A stretch of 64,000 nucleotides of DNA from Xenophilus sp. Marseille-Q4582 (GCF_916700565.1 NZ_CAKAKO010000003.1:496001-560000), one strand, 5' to 3'; numbered from the stretch's first letter, positions 8,855-20,180 are shown. Notes: generated from the letters alone by a model not told the origin. A program made the numbers and translations.

Positions 8855-10399
<1,545 letters not shown>

Positions 10400-10432
10400 G
10401 GTGCTCGGGGTTGAGGGTCCGGATGAAAGATG

Positions 10433-11455
10433 TCAGGCCATGCGCACGGGCGCGGCCTGCGCGGCCAGCAGCTGGCGCGCGGCGGTGGATGCGGCGATGC
10501 GGCCGGCCGCCACCTCGCCTTGCAGCGAGGGCAGCAGCTCGCACACCTGCGGATGCTGGCGGAAGGCCTGCTTGAGCCCGGCGTCGATGCGTTCCCACAT
10601 CCAGGCCAGGGCCTGTTTCTCGCGCCGCGCGGCCAGGCGGCCATTGGCGGCCTGCAGCTGGCGGAAATCCTGCACCGCCTGCCAGAAGGCGTCGATGCCC
10701 TGACCCCGCAATGCGCTGAGCTGCATCACGCGCGGATGCCAGCGTGCCTCGTCATGGCGTGCGTGGTCGGGGTTCCCGTGCAGCCCCAGCAGGCGCAGGC
10801 TCGACGTGATCTGCGCCTCGGCGCGCGTGGCGGCAGCCTGGTCCAGGTCGGCCTTGTTGATCACCACCAGGTCGGCGATCTCCATCACGCCCTTCTTGAT
10901 GGCCTGCAGGTCGTCGCCCGCGTTGGGCAACTGCAGCAGCACGAAGATGTCGGTCATGCCGGCCACGGCGATCTCGCTCTGGCCCACGCCCACGGTCTCG
11001 ACGATCACCACGTCATAGCCCGCGGCTTCGCACACCAGCATGGCCTCGCGCGTCTTCTCGGCCACGCCGCCCAGCGTGCCCGAGGAAGGGCTGGGCCGGA
11101 TGTAGGCGCGCTCATCCATCGACAGCCGCTCCATGCGCGTCTTGTCGCCCAGGATGGAGCCGCCCGAGACGGTGGAAGAAGGATCGATGGTCAGCACGGC
11201 CACGCGGTGGCGCTGGCCGATCAGGTGCAGGCCCAGGGCCTCGATGAAGGTGCTCTTGCCGACGCCGGGCACGCCGCTGATGCCCAGGCGAAAGGCCTGG
11301 CCCGTGCGCGGCAGCAGCGCCGTCAGCAGCTCGTCGCCCTGCGCGCGGTGGTCGGCGCGCGTCGATTCCAGCAGCGTGATGGCCTTGGCCATCGCGCGCC
11401 GCTGCACGGCCGACGGGCCGCCCGTGATGCCGTCGATGAGGGCCGCAGGCCTCAC
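10433..11455 (-). CDS. meaB: Methylmalonyl-CoA mutase-associated GTPase MeaB
   Basis: A 340-residue G3E-family P-loop GTPase (MeaB/ArgK/YgfD). The Walker A motif is [13 protein letters not shown], followed by the switch region [28 protein letters not shown] and the base-recognition NKAD. It guards and reloads the adenosylcobalamin cofactor of the mutase. The GTG start overlaps the stop of scpA (GTGA at 11452-11455), which both decides the start and argues for translational coupling with its partner enzyme. A longer upstream reading lies inside scpA and is not MeaB-like. Confidence 0.94.
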   Translation of the reverse strand: MRPAALIDGITGGPSAVQRRAMAKAITLLESTRADHRAQGDELLTALLPRTGQAFRLGISGVPGVGKSTFIEALGLHLIGQRHRVAVLTIDPSSTVSGGSILGDKTRMERLSMDERAYIRPSPSSGTLGGVAEKTREAMLVCEAAGYDVVIVETVGVGQSEIAVAGMTDIFVLLQLPNAGDDLQAIKKGVMEIADLVVINKADLDQAAATRAEAQITSSLRLLGLHGNPDHARHDEARWHPRVMQLSALRGQGIDAFWQAVQDFRQLQAANGRLAARREKQALAWMWERIDAGLKQAFRQHPQVCELLPSLQGEVAAGRIAASTAARQLLAAQAAPVRMA

Positions 11456-13608
11456 GCCACGGCCTTGCGGATCTGCTCCAGCACGTCCTTGGCGCTGGCC
11501 GGGATCGGCGTGCCGGGGCCGTACACGCCCTTCACGCCGGCTTCGTACAGGAAGTCGTAATCCTGCGCCGGGATCACGCCGCCCACGAACACGATGATGT
11601 CGTCGGCGCCCTGGTCCTTGAGCGACTGGATGATGGCCGGCACCAGCGTCTTGTGGCCGGCGGCCAGCGTGCTCACGCCCACGGCATGCACATCGTTCTC
11701 GATGGCCTGGCGCGCGCATTCCTCGGGGGTCTGGAACAGCGGGCCCATGTCCACGTCGAAGCCGAGGTCGGCGAAGGCCGTGGCCACCACCTTGGCGCCG
11801 CGGTCGTGGCCGTCCTGCCCCAGCTTGGCGATCATCACGCGCGGGCGCCGGCCTTCGGCTTCGGCGAATTCGTCGATCTCGGCCTTGAGTTTTTCCCAGC
11901 CCTCGGCCGAGTCATAAGCGGCTGCGTACACCCCGGTCACCTTCTGCGTATCGGCGCGGTGGCGCCCGAAGACCTTTTCCAGCGCGTCGCTGACCTCGCC
12001 CACCGTCGCGCGCAGGCGGATGGCCTGGATGGACAGCTCCAGCAGATTGCCCTCGCCGCTTTGGGCGGCGGCCGTGAGCGCGTCCAGCGCCTGCTGCACG
12101 GCGGCGGCATCGCGCGTGGCGCGGATCTTGGCCAGGCGTGCAATCTGCCCCTCGCGCACCTTCATGTTGTCGATCTCGAGGATGTCGACCGGGTCTTCCT
12201 TGGCCAGCTTGTACTTGTTGACGCCGACGATCACGTCCTTGCCCGAATCGATGCGCGCCTGCTTCTCGGCGGCGGCCGCCTCGATCTTGAGCTTGGCCCA
12301 GCCCGAGTCCACGGCCGCCGTCATGCCGCCCATGGCCTCGACCTCCTCGATGATCTTCCAGGCCGCGTCGGCCATGTCCTGGGTCAGCTTCTCCATCATG
12401 TAGCTGCCGGCCCAGGGGTCGATCACGTTTGTGATGTGTGTCTCTTCCTGGATGATGAGCTGCGTGTTGCGCGCGATGCGCGCGCTGAACTCGGTGGGCA
12501 GCGCGATGGCTTCGTCCAGCGCGTTGGTGTGCAGCGACTGCGTGCCGCCGAACACCGCCGCCATGGCCTCGATGGTGGTGCGCACCACGTTGTTGTACGG
12601 GTCCTGCTCCGTGAGGCTCCAGCCGCTGGTCTGGCAGTGCGTGCGCAGCATCAGGCTCTTGGGGTTCTTGGCGTCGAAGCCCTTCATGATGCGGCACCAC
12701 AGCAGCCGCGCGGCGCGCATCTTGGCCACTTCCAGGTAGAAGTTCATGCCGATGGCCCAGAAGAAGGACAGGCGGCCCGCGAAGGCGTCCACGTCCAGGC
12801 CCGAGGCGATGGCGGTCTTCACGTACTCCTTGCCGTCGGCCAGCGTGAAGGCCAGCTCCAGCGCCTGGTTGGCGCCCGCCTCCTGCATGTGGTAGCCGGA
12901 GATCGAGATGGAGTTGAACTTCGGCATGTGCCGCGCCGTGTAGCCGATGATGTCGCCGATGATGCGCATCGAGGGCTTGGGCGGGTAGATGTAGGTGTTG
13001 CGGACCATGAACTCCTTGAGGATGTCGTTCTGGATGGTTCCGCTCAGCTGGTCCTGGCGCACGCCCTGCTCTTCGGCCGCCACCACGTAGCCCGCCAGCA
13101 CGGGCAGCACGGCGCCGTTCATGGTCATGGAGACGCTGACCTTGTCCAGCGGAATCTGGTCGAACAGGATCTTCATGTCCTCCACGCTGTCGATGGCCAC
13201 GCCGGCCTTGCCCACGTCGCCGGTCACGCGCGGGTGGTCGCTGTCGTAGCCGCGGTGGGTGGCCAGGTCGAAGGCCACCGACACGCCCTGCCCGCCCGCG
13301 GCCAGCGCCTTGCGGTAGAAGGCATTGGATTCCTCGGCGGTGGAGAAGCCCGCGTACTGGCGGATGGTCCAAGGGCGCACCGCGTACATGGTGGCCTGCG
13401 GGCCGCGCAGGTAGGGCTCGAAGCCGGGCAGCGTGTCGGCGTACGGAAGGCCGGCCGTGTCGGCCGCCGTGTAGAGCGGCTTGACGGCGATGCCGTCGGG
13501 CGTGATCCAGTTCAGCGCGTTCACGTCGCCGCCCGGGGCGGACTTGGCGGCGGCCTTGTGCCAGTCGTCGAGGGTGGCTTTCTGGAAGCCGGGATCGGAT
13601 GCGCTCAT
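11452..13608 (-). CDS. scpA: Methylmalonyl-CoA mutase (single-chain)
   Basis: A 718-residue adenosylcobalamin-dependent mutase that converts L-methylmalonyl-CoA to succinyl-CoA. The N-terminal half holds the substrate barrel ([68 protein letters not shown]). The C-terminal domain is the B12-binding fold with DGHDRGAK (His601 is the lower axial ligand), [11 protein letters not shown] and [14 protein letters not shown]. It is the first gene of the minus-strand propionyl-CoA operon. The ATG at 13608 begins MSASDPGF and puts the protein at normal MutB/ScpA length. A divergent GntR gene starts 152 nt away. Confidence 0.96.
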   Translation of the reverse strand: MSASDPGFQKATLDDWHKAAAKSAPGGDVNALNWITPDGIAVKPLYTAADTAGLPYADTLPGFEPYLRGPQATMYAVRPWTIRQYAGFSTAEESNAFYRKALAAGGQGVSVAFDLATHRGYDSDHPRVTGDVGKAGVAIDSVEDMKILFDQIPLDKVSVSMTMNGAVLPVLAGYVVAAEEQGVRQDQLSGTIQNDILKEFMVRNTYIYPPKPSMRIIGDIIGYTARHMPKFNSISISGYHMQEAGANQALELAFTLADGKEYVKTAIASGLDVDAFAGRLSFFWAIGMNFYLEVAKMRAARLLWCRIMKGFDAKNPKSLMLRTHCQTSGWSLTEQDPYNNVVRTTIEAMAAVFGGTQSLHTNALDEAIALPTEFSARIARNTQLIIQEETHITNVIDPWAGSYMMEKLTQDMADAAWKIIEEVEAMGGMTAAVDSGWAKLKIEAAAAEKQARIDSGKDVIVGVNKYKLAKEDPVDILEIDNMKVREGQIARLAKIRATRDAAAVQQALDALTAAAQSGEGNLLELSIQAIRLRATVGEVSDALEKVFGRHRADTQKVTGVYAAAYDSAEGWEKLKAEIDEFAEAEGRRPRVMIAKLGQDGHDRGAKVVATAFADLGFDVDMGPLFQTPEECARQAIENDVHAVGVSTLAAGHKTLVPAIIQSLKDQGADDIIVFVGGVIPAQDYDFLYEAGVKGVYGPGTPIPASAKDVLEQIRKAVA

Positions 13609-13710
13609 GGAAGGGGTGGCCCTCAAGGTAATGCCAGCCGCGCCGGCCGGCGCGGCGGGTCGATCTGCGAGGCCCTGCGGTGGGAGCCTCGCGGCTGCAT
13701 GGGAGTCTAC

Positions 13711-13745
13711 GCGATCCGTAATTATTAATTCAAACAACTTTCTGC
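13711..13745. promoter_or_regulatory. AT-rich divergent operator/promoter between scpA and the GntR gene
   Basis: In a GC-rich background the bases ATCCGTAATTATTAATTCAA form a strongly AT-rich, partly palindromic element (AATTATTAATT) between the divergent starts at 13608 and 13761. Position and composition fit a GntR-family operator overlapping both promoters. The exact binding site and the -10/-35 boxes are not certain. Confidence 0.4.
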
Positions 13746-13760
13746 AGTACAGTCGCGTCC

Positions 13761-14411
13761 ATGTCCGCCCTCCCCCTGACGCCCCGCGCCCTCTACGAAG
13801 AAGTGGCCGAACTGCTGCGCCAGCGCATCTTCCGGCGCGAGCTGGAGCCGGGCAGCTGGATCGACGAGCTCAAGATCGCCGAGGAATTCGGCATCAGCCG
13901 CACGCCGCTGCGCGAGGCGCTGAAGGTGCTGGCCGCCGAGGGGCTGGTCACGATGAAGCTGCGCCGCGGCGCCTACGTGACCGAGGTGTCGGAGCGCGAC
14001 CTGGCCGACGTGTACCACCTGCTGGCGCTGCTGGAAAGCGACGCAGTGGCCGTGGTGGCCGCGCGGGCGAGCGACGCGCAGATCGCCGAGCTGAAGGCGC
14101 TGCATGCCGAACTGGAAGCCGCCGCGCAGCCGGGCCAGGTGGACCGCGAACACTTCTTCGCCGTCAACGAGCGCTTCCACATGCGCGTGCTGGCCATCGC
14201 CGACAACCGCTGGCGCGACCAGATGGTGGCCGACCTGCGCAAGGTCATGAAGCTCAACCGCCACAACTCGCTGCTCAAGGCCGGGCGCATCGAGGAATCG
14301 CTGGCCGAGCATCGCGCCGTGATGGCCGCCATCGAGGCGCGCGACCCGCAGGCGGCGATGGCGCAGATGCAGGCGCATTTCAGCCACGGGCTGGAGGCGG
14401 CCGGCGGCTGA
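13761..14411 (+). CDS. GntR-family (FadR/FCD subgroup) transcriptional regulator
   Basis: A 216-residue regulator. Residues about 10-75 form the winged helix-turn-helix ([41 protein letters not shown]). The rest is an all-helical FCD ligand domain with [14 protein letters not shown] and a terminal [16 protein letters not shown], the usual metal/ligand-binding histidines. It is divergent from scpA with an AT-rich element between them, so it most likely controls itself and the propionyl-CoA operon, perhaps sensing an acyl-CoA or carboxylic acid of that pathway. The effector is not deducible from the sequence. Confidence 0.9.
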   Translation: MSALPLTPRALYEEVAELLRQRIFRRELEPGSWIDELKIAEEFGISRTPLREALKVLAAEGLVTMKLRRGAYVTEVSERDLADVYHLLALLESDAVAVVAARASDAQIAELKALHAELEAAAQPGQVDREHFFAVNERFHMRVLAIADNRWRDQMVADLRKVMKLNRHNSLLKAGRIEESLAEHRAVMAAIEARDPQAAMAQMQAHFSHGLEAAGG

Positions 14412-14606
14412 ACGCCGGCGCCGCGTCAAGCGCCAGGCGCACATCGCTGCCGCCGGAGAGGGCTCAGGCAGCGCCAAGGCGCGCCGGGCACCGGACGACG
14501 CCCGCCCCCACGGGCCTGCCGGCACAACTGCGGTCGACGAGCACCGGGGCGTGCGCGCCCACGAAAACCCGCGGCCGGCGCGCCCGGGCAGGCCGGCGGC
14601 GCGGGA

Positions 14607-15614
14607 TCAGTCCACCGGCGAAGGCGCGGGCTGGCTCGCCAGCCGCATCACTTCATGCGGCGGCCGCGCCTTCAGCCGGTGGTCGCTCCACACCTGCCGC
14701 CAGCGCCGCGCGCCGGGCAGGCCGTGGCGCAGGCCCAGCATGTGGCGCGCGATGTTCCACCAGGGCGTGCCATGCTCGGCCGCCTCGCGCGCCATGTACT
14801 CGCACATCTGCAGCTCAACCTCTTCGCGCGTCAGCGCACGCGGCGCCTCGCCGAAGAACGCGCTGTCCCAGCGCGCGAGCCACCAGGGGTTGTGGTAGGC
14901 CTCGCGGCCGATCATCACGCCGTCGAGCAGGCGCAGGTGCTCGTGCACCTGGGCGTCCTGCCGGATGCCGCCGTTGAGCGAGAAGCGCAGCGCCGGAAAG
15001 TCGTGCTTGAGCCGGTGCACGAGCGCGTAGCGCAGCGGCGGGATCTCGCGGTTTTCCTTGGGCGACAGGCCCTTGAGCCAGGCGTTGCGCGCATGCACGA
15101 TGAAGGTGCGGCAGCCGGCCTCGCTCACGGTGCCCACGAAATCGCGCACGAAGTCGTAGCTCTCGACCTTGTCGATGCCGATGCGGTGCTTGACGGTGAC
15201 GGGCACGCGCACCGCATCGACCATGGCCTTCACGCAGTCGGCGACCAGCCGCGGTTCGGCCATCAGGCAGGCGCCGAAGGCGCCGCGCTGCACGCGCTCG
15301 CTCGGGCAGCCGCAGTTGAGGTTGATCTCGTCGTAGCCCCAGGCTTCGCCCAGTTGCGCGCAGCGCGCCAGGTCCGCCGGCTCGCTGCCGCCCAGCTGCA
15401 GGGCCACCGGATGCTCTTCGGCATGGAAGCGCAGATGCCGCGACACGTCGCCATGCAGCAAGGCGCCCGTGGTCACCATCTCGGTGTAGAGCAGCGCGCG
15501 GCGCGTCAGCAGGCGGTGGAAGAAGCGGCAATGGGTGTCCGACCAGTCCAGCATGGGCGCCACGGACAGGCGGTCGGCGGCAAAGGCCGGAAGGGGGGAG
15601 GAATTCAGAACCAT
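14607..15614 (-). CDS. dusA: tRNA-dihydrouridine(20/20a) synthase DusA
   Basis: A 335-residue flavin-dependent enzyme that reduces uridines of the tRNA D-loop. The TIM-barrel start AADRLSVAPMLDWSDTHCRFFHRLLTRRALLYTEMV is specific for DusA. INLNCGCPSERV carries the catalytic cysteine, and VKHRIGID, FIVHARNAWLKGLSPKENREIPPLRY and LNGGIR follow in the expected order. The start is the ATG at 15614, which precedes the conserved region by about 15 residues. It converges with the GntR gene; the 195 bp between them hold no recognisable feature. Confidence 0.95.
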   Translation of the reverse strand: MVLNSSPLPAFAADRLSVAPMLDWSDTHCRFFHRLLTRRALLYTEMVTTGALLHGDVSRHLRFHAEEHPVALQLGGSEPADLARCAQLGEAWGYDEINLNCGCPSERVQRGAFGACLMAEPRLVADCVKAMVDAVRVPVTVKHRIGIDKVESYDFVRDFVGTVSEAGCRTFIVHARNAWLKGLSPKENREIPPLRYALVHRLKHDFPALRFSLNGGIRQDAQVHEHLRLLDGVMIGREAYHNPWWLARWDSAFFGEAPRALTREEVELQMCEYMAREAAEHGTPWWNIARHMLGLRHGLPGARRWRQVWSDHRLKARPPHEVMRLASQPAPSPVD

Positions 15615-15704
15615 GGTCGTCGCGAGCCGCCGAGGCGCGGCCCGCCCGCGATTGTCGGCCACTCGCCGCAGTGCGGCGCCGGCACACAGCCGGCCGGTGG
15701 CTCG

Positions 15705-16283
15705 TCAGGGGTGCAGCCGGTCCAGCGGCCCCATCGAAGTGCGCAGCCCGTGGTAGTCGGTCGGGCCGCTGTGCTCGGGCGGATGGCCGGCCGTGGCCAG
15801 CCAGGCGGCGATGCTGGGGAGCCGTCGCTCGAAATGCGCCTGCAGCGCTGGCCAGTCCGCCTCGGGCCCGGCCGCGGCCATGACTTCCAGCGCTTCCACG
15901 GCCAGCGTGCGCAGGCTGGTCACCATGGCCAGGCCGCGGCCGTCCAGCTGCTGCAGGCTGGCTTCGCGGCCCTGCGCCAGGATTTCCTCGAGGATGCGCC
16001 GATGCACGCCGACATCGGCCCGGTTGCCATGTGCGCAGGCATCGGCCAGCTCACGGAACACCCAATGCATGTTGGACGCGAACAGTGCCGCGATGTGATC
16101 GGCCTGCCGGCCGCTGCGCAACGCCGCTTCGCGCTGCAGCTGGGCCCCCCACATCAGCGCCATCAGCACGCCGATGGCCTGGATCCAGGCCGCCCACTCG
16201 AAGGAGGTCTGCGGCTGCGCCACCCAGAGCACGGCGCCAAGACCCAGCAGGGCCGCACCCACCACGAGCGCCAGGCGGTTCAT
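15705..16283 (-). CDS. Small membrane-anchored protein of unknown function
   Basis: A 192-residue protein that I do not recognise. From the ATG at 16283 it has a hydrophobic N-terminal segment (LALVVGAALLGLGAVLWVA) and a second weaker one (IQAIGVLMALMWGAQL). A soluble helical part of about 140 residues follows, rich in Ala, Glu and Arg, probably coiled or helical-bundle. No cysteine motif, P-loop or catalytic signature is visible. Codon use is like its neighbours. It is transcribed toward dusA with a 90-nt gap and may be in the same unit. Confidence 0.6.
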   Translation of the reverse strand: MNRLALVVGAALLGLGAVLWVAQPQTSFEWAAWIQAIGVLMALMWGAQLQREAALRSGRQADHIAALFASNMHWVFRELADACAHGNRADVGVHRRILEEILAQGREASLQQLDGRGLAMVTSLRTLAVEALEVMAAAGPEADWPALQAHFERRLPSIAAWLATAGHPPEHSGPTDYHGLRTSMGPLDRLHP

Positions 16284-16347
16284 CGGGCACGGCTCCCGCG
16301 CGGGCGGCCCGCCATCCCCGCGTGCGCCGTGCATCGGCCGGGGCGCC

Positions 16348-16587
16348 TCATTCCAGGCGGGGCCCCACGCCCGCCACGGGACCCCGCGCGCCGAACAGCC
16401 GGCGCATGGCCGCCACGCCCATCACCAGAGCGTCGGCATAGCTGCCGAAGCCTTCGCAGGAGCTTTCCAGCAACTGGTACGGCAGGATGTCGTCCTTCAG
16501 GCCTTCCACGGCTTCCAGGAGCACCCAATGAAACTCCCCGGGCTCCAGTTCCTGAACGGTGAGGGCAATGTTCCGCAGTTGAGGCAT
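16348..16587 (-). CDS. Small conserved hypothetical protein (79 aa)
   Basis: A 79-residue protein starting MPQLRNIALTVQELEPGEFHWVLLEA. It has alternating hydrophobic/charged residues compatible with a small alpha/beta domain, and an Ala/Gly-rich end. Codon bias is typical of the window and the reading agrees with small proteins I recall from Comamonadaceae, but no function can be assigned. An AT-rich stretch just upstream (about 16660-16720) is the probable promoter. Confidence 0.55.
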   Translation of the reverse strand: MPQLRNIALTVQELEPGEFHWVLLEAVEGLKDDILPYQLLESSCEGFGSYADALVMGVAAMRRLFGARGPVAGVGPRLE

Positions 16588-16861
16588 GAAGCGACGCGTC
16601 GTGCGCGCAGCAAAAGTCGGGCACCCATGGTAGGGCGCGTGCTGGCTGAGGAGGGAGCAAGAAATTCACGTTCAGAAACATTATTTTCCAATTCGGACTC
16701 ATTTGACACAAATTTCCCGGCTCCGGATGCGTGGCCTACAGGGGCCGACGGGCGTCCGGGCAAGCACGGCGGCGCCCTTCCTACGCGGCGGCGGCGGCGC
16801 AAGGCCTAGGCTGGCGGCAAAACCAGCACCGCGGCCGTGCCCGCCGAACAAGGAGCCTTCC
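16588..16861. other. AT-rich divergent intergenic region
   Basis: The 274 bp between two divergent small genes include an unusually AT-rich core (about 16660-16720) with TTGACA at 16703-16708 on the plus strand and TTGGAAAATAAT on the minus strand. This is a plausible promoter pair. The rest, toward 16861, returns to high G+C and ends in an AAGGAG Shine-Dalgarno for the plus-strand gene. Confidence 0.4.
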
Positions 16862-17269
16862 ATGAGAAATTTCGCGATCAGTTCCGACATGCTGGCGACC
16901 CTCGGCGGCGCCTTCTATCCCACGGGCCACGCCGTGCTGATGTTCGAAAGCCCCGAGCAGGCGCGCCGGGCGGCCGACCAGCTCGTGGACCGTGGGGCGC
17001 TCCAGGCCGACGCCATCCAGTACATTGCGCCCGAGACGCTGCTGAGCCAGATCGCGCCCACGGTGTCGGACGCCGACAATCCGCTGCCCTCCCCCGGCAC
17101 GGATGCCGCCACGGTGCGCGCGTTCACGGCGCTCGCGCGCGAGGGGCACGCCGCCCTGCTGGTGCCCACGCCCGACGACGCGGCGCGCGACGCCGTCATG
17201 GCGGCGCTGGAGGGCCTCAAGCCCAGCATGGCCCAGCGCTACCGCGCGCTGGTGATCGAGGATCTCTGA
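16862..17269 (+). CDS. Conserved hypothetical protein (135 aa)
   Basis: A 135-residue soluble protein starting MRNFAISSDMLATLGGAFYPTGHAVLMF, with a good AAGGAG Shine-Dalgarno 7 nt upstream. It has a beta-alpha layout: GHAVLMFESPEQARRAADQLVD resembles a ferredoxin-like strand-helix unit, and a second such unit is EGHAALLVPTPDDAARDAVMAALEG. The two halves therefore look like a duplicated fold. No catalytic residues stand out and function is unknown. It converges with the antiporter gene (19 nt gap). Confidence 0.65.
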   Translation: MRNFAISSDMLATLGGAFYPTGHAVLMFESPEQARRAADQLVDRGALQADAIQYIAPETLLSQIAPTVSDADNPLPSPGTDAATVRAFTALAREGHAALLVPTPDDAARDAVMAALEGLKPSMAQRYRALVIEDL

Positions 17270-17287
17270 CCCCGCGGCCAGCGCCGG

Positions 17288-19006
17288 TCAGGCGGGCGCC
17301 GTGGGGGTTGCGCGCTGGAGCACATCGCGCACCATGGCCTGTGCCAGTTCGTGCTCGCCCAGGAACACCGTCGCCTGGCTTTCCTGCGCCAGCAGTTCCG
17401 CCTCGGCCTCGTTGTGGCTGCGCACGACGATCTGGATCTGCGGATTGAGGGTGCGCGCGGTCTCGATCATCTGCCGCACATTCATCGCGTCGGCGATGGC
17501 CACCACCAGCACGTGGGCGCGCGCGATGTGCGCCTGGATCAGCACCGCCGGCTCCGCTGCGTCGCCCCAGACTGCGGCGGCCCCCTTGTCGCGCAGCCGC
17601 TCGATCAGCTCGCGGTTCTGGTCGGCGATCACGAAGGGGATGTCGCGCGCCCGCAGTTCGCGCGCGATGCGCCGGCCCACGCGTCCGTAGCCCACCAGCA
17701 CCACCTGCTTGGACAGGTACCTGGCCTCGGTGCTCATGGGCAGTTCGGCCAGCGGGTCCTCGCGCGCCTCCATGCGCCGGGCAAAGGCGGAGTGCTTCTG
17801 CAGCCAGGCCTGGATGGGCTGGATGCCGCGAAAACACAGCGGGTTGATGGCGATGGAGATCAGCGCGCCGGCCAGCACCAGGCTCTGCGCCTCGGGCGGC
17901 ATCATCTGGTACTTGAGCCCCAGCGCGATCAGGATGAACGAGAACTCGCCGATCTGCGCCAGGCTGGCGCTTACCGTGAGCGCCGTCGCCAGCGGGTAGC
18001 GGAAGGCCAGCACCAGCGCGCAGGCCGCGAAGGACTTGCCCACCACGATCACGAGCACCACGGCCAGCACCTGCAGCGGGCGCTCCAGCAGCACGCTGGG
18101 GTTGAACAGCATGCCGACCGACACGAAGAACAACACGGCGAAGGCATCGCGCAGCGGCAGCGACTCCTCGGCCGCGCGATGGCTGAATTCCGATTCGCGC
18201 ATCACCATGCCGGCGAAGAAGGCCCCGAGCGCGAAGGACACGCCGAACAGCGCCGAGGAGGCATAGGCGATGCTCACCGCCGCGGCCACCACGCACAGCG
18301 TGAACAGCTCGCGCGAGCCCGTGCGCGTGACCTGCCACAGCAGCCACGGAAAGACGCGCCGCCCCACCACGAGCATCAGCAGCACGAAGCCGCCCACCTG
18401 CAACAGCGTGATGCCCAGCGTGCGCCAGATGTCGGCCGCGTCCACCGCGTCACCGGCCTGCGCCTGGCCGCCCAGCAGCCCGGCCAGCGGCGGCAGCAGC
18501 ACCAGCACCAGCACCATCGCCAGGTCTTCCACCACCAGCCAGCCGACGGCGATGCGGCCGGTGTGCGTGTCGAGGATGCCCAGGTTCTCCAGCGCCCGCA
18601 ACAGCACCACCGTGCTCGCCACGGACAATGCGAGGCCGAAGACCAGCGCCGCACCCAGCGACCAGCCCCACCACATCGACAGGCCCACGCCCATCAGGGT
18701 GGCCGTGGCGATCTGCACGATGGCGCCGGGCAGCGCAATCTTGCGCACCGCCAGCAGGTCGTCCAGGGAGAAATGCAGCCCGACGCCGAACATCAGCAGC
18801 ATGACGCCGATCTCGGCCAGCTGCGCGGCGATGTCGGGGTCGGCCACGAAACCCGGCGTATAGGGTCCGATGATCACGCCCGCCAGCAGGTAGCCGACCA
18901 GCGCCGGCAGCCGCAGGCGGGCGGCGAAGAAACCCAGCACCAGGGCCATGCCCAGGGCGGCTGCGATGGTGTAGATCAGTGAGGCGCCGTGGTGCATGCG
19001 AGGCAT
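17288..19006 (-). CDS. CPA2-family monovalent cation:proton antiporter with RCK domain (Kef/YbaL type)
   Basis: A 572-residue membrane protein. Residues about 10-390 contain some 12-13 transmembrane segments of the Na+/H+ exchanger fold, with the conserved LLAGVIIGPYTPGFV, GVMLLMFGVGLHFSLDDLL and GAFFAGMVMRESEFSH. Residues from about 430 form a Rossmann RCK_N domain (VVLVGYGRVGRRIARELRARDIPFVIADQNRE) that binds nucleotide and gates transport. The C-terminal RCK_C domain of longer Kef proteins is absent. It exports K+ or Na+ in exchange for protons. A second possible ATG lies at 18997. A terminator separates it from phaB upstream. Confidence 0.9.
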   Translation of the reverse strand: MPRMHHGASLIYTIAAALGMALVLGFFAARLRLPALVGYLLAGVIIGPYTPGFVADPDIAAQLAEIGVMLLMFGVGLHFSLDDLLAVRKIALPGAIVQIATATLMGVGLSMWWGWSLGAALVFGLALSVASTVVLLRALENLGILDTHTGRIAVGWLVVEDLAMVLVLVLLPPLAGLLGGQAQAGDAVDAADIWRTLGITLLQVGGFVLLMLVVGRRVFPWLLWQVTRTGSRELFTLCVVAAAVSIAYASSALFGVSFALGAFFAGMVMRESEFSHRAAEESLPLRDAFAVLFFVSVGMLFNPSVLLERPLQVLAVVLVIVVGKSFAACALVLAFRYPLATALTVSASLAQIGEFSFILIALGLKYQMMPPEAQSLVLAGALISIAINPLCFRGIQPIQAWLQKHSAFARRMEAREDPLAELPMSTEARYLSKQVVLVGYGRVGRRIARELRARDIPFVIADQNRELIERLRDKGAAAVWGDAAEPAVLIQAHIARAHVLVVAIADAMNVRQMIETARTLNPQIQIVVRSHNEAEAELLAQESQATVFLGEHELAQAMVRDVLQRATPTAPA

Positions 19007-19061
19007 TGTGCAAGAAGCCCGCCCGCCGCGCGTTCGCAGGCTTTCCTGTGCGCGGCCCGCT

Positions 19062-19093
19062 GAAATGGAAACAGCCCGCGCGAGGCGGGCTGT
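19062..19093 (-). terminator. Rho-independent terminator after phaB
   Basis: Read on the minus strand, a perfect 9-bp stem (ACAGCCCGC / GCGGGCTGT, 19071-19079 with 19085-19093, 5-nt loop) is followed by TTCCATTTC. It lies 46 nt past the phaB stop and just upstream of the antiporter gene. Confidence 0.7.
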
Positions 19094-19139
19094 CCGTCGG
19101 AACGATCGCGGCGCGCCCGGCAGCGGGCCGCGCCCGGCT

Positions 19140-19877
19140 TCAGTGCATGTGCAGGCCGCCGTTCACCGAGAAATCGGCGCCCGTCGAATAGCTGCCTTCG
19201 TCCGAGGCCAGCCAGGAGATGATGGACGCGATCTCGCTGGGCTCGCCCAGGCGCTTGACCGGAATGGTGCCCACGATCTTGTCCAGCACCTCCTGACGGA
19301 TGGCCTTCACCATGTCGGTGCCGATGTAGCCCGGGCTCACGGTGTTGACCGTCACGCCCTTGCTCGCCAGCTCCTGCGCCAACGCCATCGTGAAGCCGTG
19401 CATGCCGGCCTTGGCCGCCGAGTAGTTGGTCTGGCCGGCCTGGCCCTTGGCGCCGTTGACCGAGCTGATGTTGATGATGCGGCCCCAGCCCTTTTCCACC
19501 ATGTCGCCCACCACCTGCTTGGTGACGTTGAACATGCTGTTGAGGTTGGTCTCGATGACGGCTGTCCAGTCCTCGGGCGTCATCTTCACGAACATGCGGT
19601 CGCGCGTGATGCCTGCGTTGTTCACCAGCACGTCGATGCTGCCATGTTCGGCCTTGGCCTTGCCGAAGGCCTCGACGGTGGAATCCCAGTTGCCCACGTT
19701 GCCGACCGACGCATGAAAGATGAACCCCAGCTCCTTCTGCTCGGCCAGCCACTTCGCGTAGTCCCGCGTCGGACCGCAGCCCGCCACGACCGTGAAGCCG
19801 TCCTTGAACAGGCGCTGGCAGATAGCGGTACCAATGCCTCCCATGCCACCGGTGACGTATGCGACTTTCTTGCTCAT
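19140..19877 (-). CDS. phaB: Acetoacetyl-CoA reductase (PHB synthesis)
   Basis: A 245-residue short-chain dehydrogenase. The nucleotide-binding motif is AYVTGGMGGIGTAIC (GGxxGIG type, NADPH). LVNNAGITRD follows, then catalytic Ser in NISSVNGAKGQAGQ and Tyr/Lys in NYSAAKAG. The stretch SPGYIGTDMVKAIRQEVLDKIV is specific for PhaB. It reduces acetoacetyl-CoA to (R)-3-hydroxybutyryl-CoA for PhaC. An AGGAAAT Shine-Dalgarno precedes the ATG. Unlike the usual phaC-phaA-phaB order it is separated from phaA by about 2.7 kb with two oppositely oriented genes, and it has its own terminator. Confidence 0.95.
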   Translation of the reverse strand: MSKKVAYVTGGMGGIGTAICQRLFKDGFTVVAGCGPTRDYAKWLAEQKELGFIFHASVGNVGNWDSTVEAFGKAKAEHGSIDVLVNNAGITRDRMFVKMTPEDWTAVIETNLNSMFNVTKQVVGDMVEKGWGRIINISSVNGAKGQAGQTNYSAAKAGMHGFTMALAQELASKGVTVNTVSPGYIGTDMVKAIRQEVLDKIVGTIPVKRLGEPSEIASIISWLASDEGSYSTGADFSVNGGLHMH

Positions 19878-20180
19878 CTGAAATTTCCTTGGTATTGCAT
19901 GCCCCGATTAATGTGCCGGAGCGAAGCCACTTTAGCCACGTTTGTCCTTGCTCCTCGCTCAGGAAAACACTAGGCCTTGTCACGCCGTGCAACCAGCTTG
20001 CGAAGCCCATCCTGCGTCAACTTTGTGCCAGCGCCTTTCCGGCCCGAGAAGCCCTGGAAGGGTGCGTTTGGAAAAGCAGATCTAGCCGCGTTCGCTCTTT
20101 TGATCGCGCTCAAAACTTCACGCACTCACGCGCAACTTTTTGGCTGGCTGCACACACGACACACGGGCGTCACACGGACA
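19878..20180. other. phaB upstream region, 303 bp, with a possible 51-codon minus-strand reading frame
   Basis: This divergent stretch between phaB and the deoxyribosyltransferase-like gene is lower in G+C than its surroundings. Near phaB it contains TTGCATGC (19895-19902) and the AT-rich CGATTAATG. On the minus strand a frame from GTG at 20125 to TAG at 19970 would encode 51 residues with a basic C-terminus (QDGLRKLVARRDKA). It has no clear Shine-Dalgarno and I do not recognise it, so it may be chance or the remnant of a decayed gene. Confidence 0.35.
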
